The notes under the pieces were generated by a model. It ran no database searches. It was given only the letters and a program-made list of their open reading frames with translations, and was not told where the DNA came from. From positions 6,693,431 to 6,753,430 of the forward strand of contig NC_088322.1 in the NCBI RefSeq assembly GCF_910592395.1: a DNA stretch of 60,000 nt, read 5' to 3'. Position numbers and translations under genes: made by a program. The DNA is from Lineus longissimus (lineage: Eukaryota > Nemertea > Pilidiophora > Heteronemertea > Lineidae). Positions 54,201 to 57,200 of this stretch are shown piece by piece. Positions within the stretch are counted from its first letter, which is position 1; each line of letters starts with the position of its first letter.

Positions 54201-57200
54201 AAGATAGTTTGTCTCGTGCAGTATTCACTATTCACTATTCACTAGCAGACATCTGACTGACAGACGAATAATTCTTTGTAAAGGAGGGGTATAATGTCTA
54301 TCACAAGATAACTATAAAGGCTTTGATGTGCAGTTCAAAGTTCCTGCGAAGCTGGCCGGGTGTATCATTCCCCCAAGTAGAAGAGAAGTCCAACCCTTCA
54401 CTCACTGAAGGGATTTCCTTTATGGAGTTGTGGTTGGCCTTTACGGCCCCATCACCGAAGCTAAGCAAGGCTATGACCCGGGGGCGATGAGCGGTATGTC
54501 AGTGGATGGGTGACAGAGAGAAATATAACACCCAGGTTCTGGAACGCATCATAAAACACACATCACCAATGTAACATATCTTAGCACACACTTCCAGATG
54601 TACATGTTTCAGAAGCATCCTCTACACAGGAACTTCCAAACTCTACAAGCTACTAATCTCTTAAGAAAGTTTGAGTACGTCATCATCATCATCATCATCA
54701 TCATCGTCATCATAATCCCAGCTTATAAAATGTCAACATTTTAATTGGATATTTCGTTACCTGATCACATGATTTTTTAAGGAAGCCGAGAGACTCATCC
54801 AACTACCCAGTATTGAAGGAAAAACTTACAGAAGTCATCGAGCATGAGGCGTGTGTCTTTCTCTGACCTGGTTCCAGAGGTTGCAAGTCCACGCTGCGCT
54901 AAAGCATCATCCATACGACTATTCGTCAATGTATCAGGCCGTGGGCAGGGTGGCGTGGGGTCGAGAAGTTCCTAGAATGAATGAAAATGATTTCATTCCA
55001 AAATGAGTGAAGGTGTTTATTTGACGTCGCAACTGAACTGTCAAATTTGAGAAAGAACTTAAGAAAGAAAGGTCAAAATTTGCAGTACACGATTTCCTAC
55101 CTCTGGGAGCCCAAGTTCTTGCACTAAGTTTTGAGCTTTCGCCACAGTTGCAGCCTTTGCCTCGCTCTTGCCGGCTGCGAGCAATCGATTTCTGACAACA
55201 TCTCGAACTAAGAAATCGGTCCAACTCACTGGAAATAGAAATAGGCTATCGGAAGGACCTGGCGTTTTTTTCTTCATTAATTTTGCCCGCTGGATTCAGG
55301 TCATTTTTTATTTATTTTTTAGTCTGGTTTCGGATTCTGAGCACAAAATAAGACTTCTCAAGAGGAGTCCATCATTCATATCATCGGACTCTGTGGGAGA
55401 TCACTGATCAAACAAAAACGGGTCATAGAACCATCAGCATTACACATAGGTTTAGCTAACAACAATGCATAGGAACCTTTTGGGAATACTCACCGTAAGG
55501 CCAGGTCATAGAGCCATCAGCATGACACATAGGTTTAGCTAACAACAATGCATAGGAACCTTTTGGGTATACTCACCGTAAGGCCAGGTCATAGAACCAT
55601 CAGCATTACACACGGGTAAGCTAATGACAGCAGCATCTAGCAACATCTGTGGCGACCAACAATTGTTGGGCTCATTTTTGTCGCACAGGGAGAAGCCGAA
55701 CGACAACTCTGACTTTGTGTCAGTCTTTTGAATCTTGATGCTGCAAGTGCAAGAATAGAAAACGAGTCCACATTACAACAAAGTGTGCCATTTGATCCAA
55801 ATACATTTATCAGACGTCGAAAATGGCATTTTCTTCCAGGTGTATGTAAAACTGAAACCAGTCTTGACTGGAAAGTTAAATTGTGGTGAGCTGCAACCAA
55901 TCCAGGCAGCGTTATACTCCTACATGTAGTTACAGGATCTGGGTTTAGTCCGGCTTGAGCAATAGCAATCATAGAATATTGTCAGTATGACTTACTTGGC
56001 CCTCAGCTCAACGTCAGGTAAAACATCGAACTGGATATCTGTTGGAAGGTTGTAATCACCACCTGGAATAAAAAAAAAAGAAATCTTGGGCATGGGATTT
56101 AGGTGGCCAGTAAAATAATGGGCCAACTCACCACCTTGCTCCACCACTTGTGGAGGCGGACAAAGGCTAAAAACCAAAGAAAAAATGACTTTCTTCCTAC
56201 AGTTGCCCACTGGAAGCCGCTCAAAGATGTTGAACAAAGATTACACACAAATGTTTGAACATTCTATAAAGGCGCATAAAACGACAGGTATTTCAAGCAG
56301 TCCAGTGGCCTTGAGGATAAGGGTGTTGGCAAATAAAACCAGAGGTCTCGAGTTCGAGTCCCGATGAAAGGACCTATTTATTTTTTCCTTCCAGAATTCT
56401 CTGCGAAGGTCTGCATCGTCCCACGGCTTGCTGGTTTGTGAAATCAAGCGCATCGAAGCATCGGAGGTCTATCATGTTTCAGGCCGTATTCAGAAGGGCG
56501 TTTCTTATTATTGCCGCATGGGGTTCTCAGGTTTGGTGCATGCAGTTCAGCTTTTACACGGAATTCTTCGGGATCAAGTCGAAGATGCGAATCAGAAGCC
56601 AACCAGACCACTGATTTGGAGTTTAGGGTCTTCTTGGATTTCGTAATAGGCACAATGCCAATACTATTGGATTACATACAAAGAAAGATTCCTTACCAAA
56701 GAATATGTCCTTAAGGTCAAAGTTCTTTGCCCATCCGAACTTGCTAGCCTTGATTCCGAACATCAACGTGAATGTACAGGGGTTAATCCTGGCCCATGCT
56801 TTCACTGAGAACTTAAACATCTGAACGCCAATTTCGACACAGCATTGGATGCCGAGACACATGGGGTCCAGGACGCAGTAGATTTCCTTTGGAAGGGTCA
56901 GTTGGATAAGAGGACATTCTGGAAAGAATGTAAAGGTATAGGCCAGGCCATGATCTACTTCATCGAAGGCATGGAGAACACAATGTTTGAGTTTTCCACT
57001 GTTCAAAAAAGACAAAACAACAGTTCTTTTTATTATTAGCAACAATGAATTAAGGAATATTCCACATTCAGATATACAGTTTGAAGGGAGACTATAGGCA
57101 GGTGCTAGGGGGTCAAATGAATGCTTTCAATGAGACCAGTACATGCACATTTAGGGAACGGTGTGTGATTTTACTTGGCGACAAATATATTCCTTGTACA

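Noticed and set aside
54436-54535. Functional 5S rRNA gene
   Set aside because: About 40 bases between the 5' arm and box A are missing and the ends do not pair.
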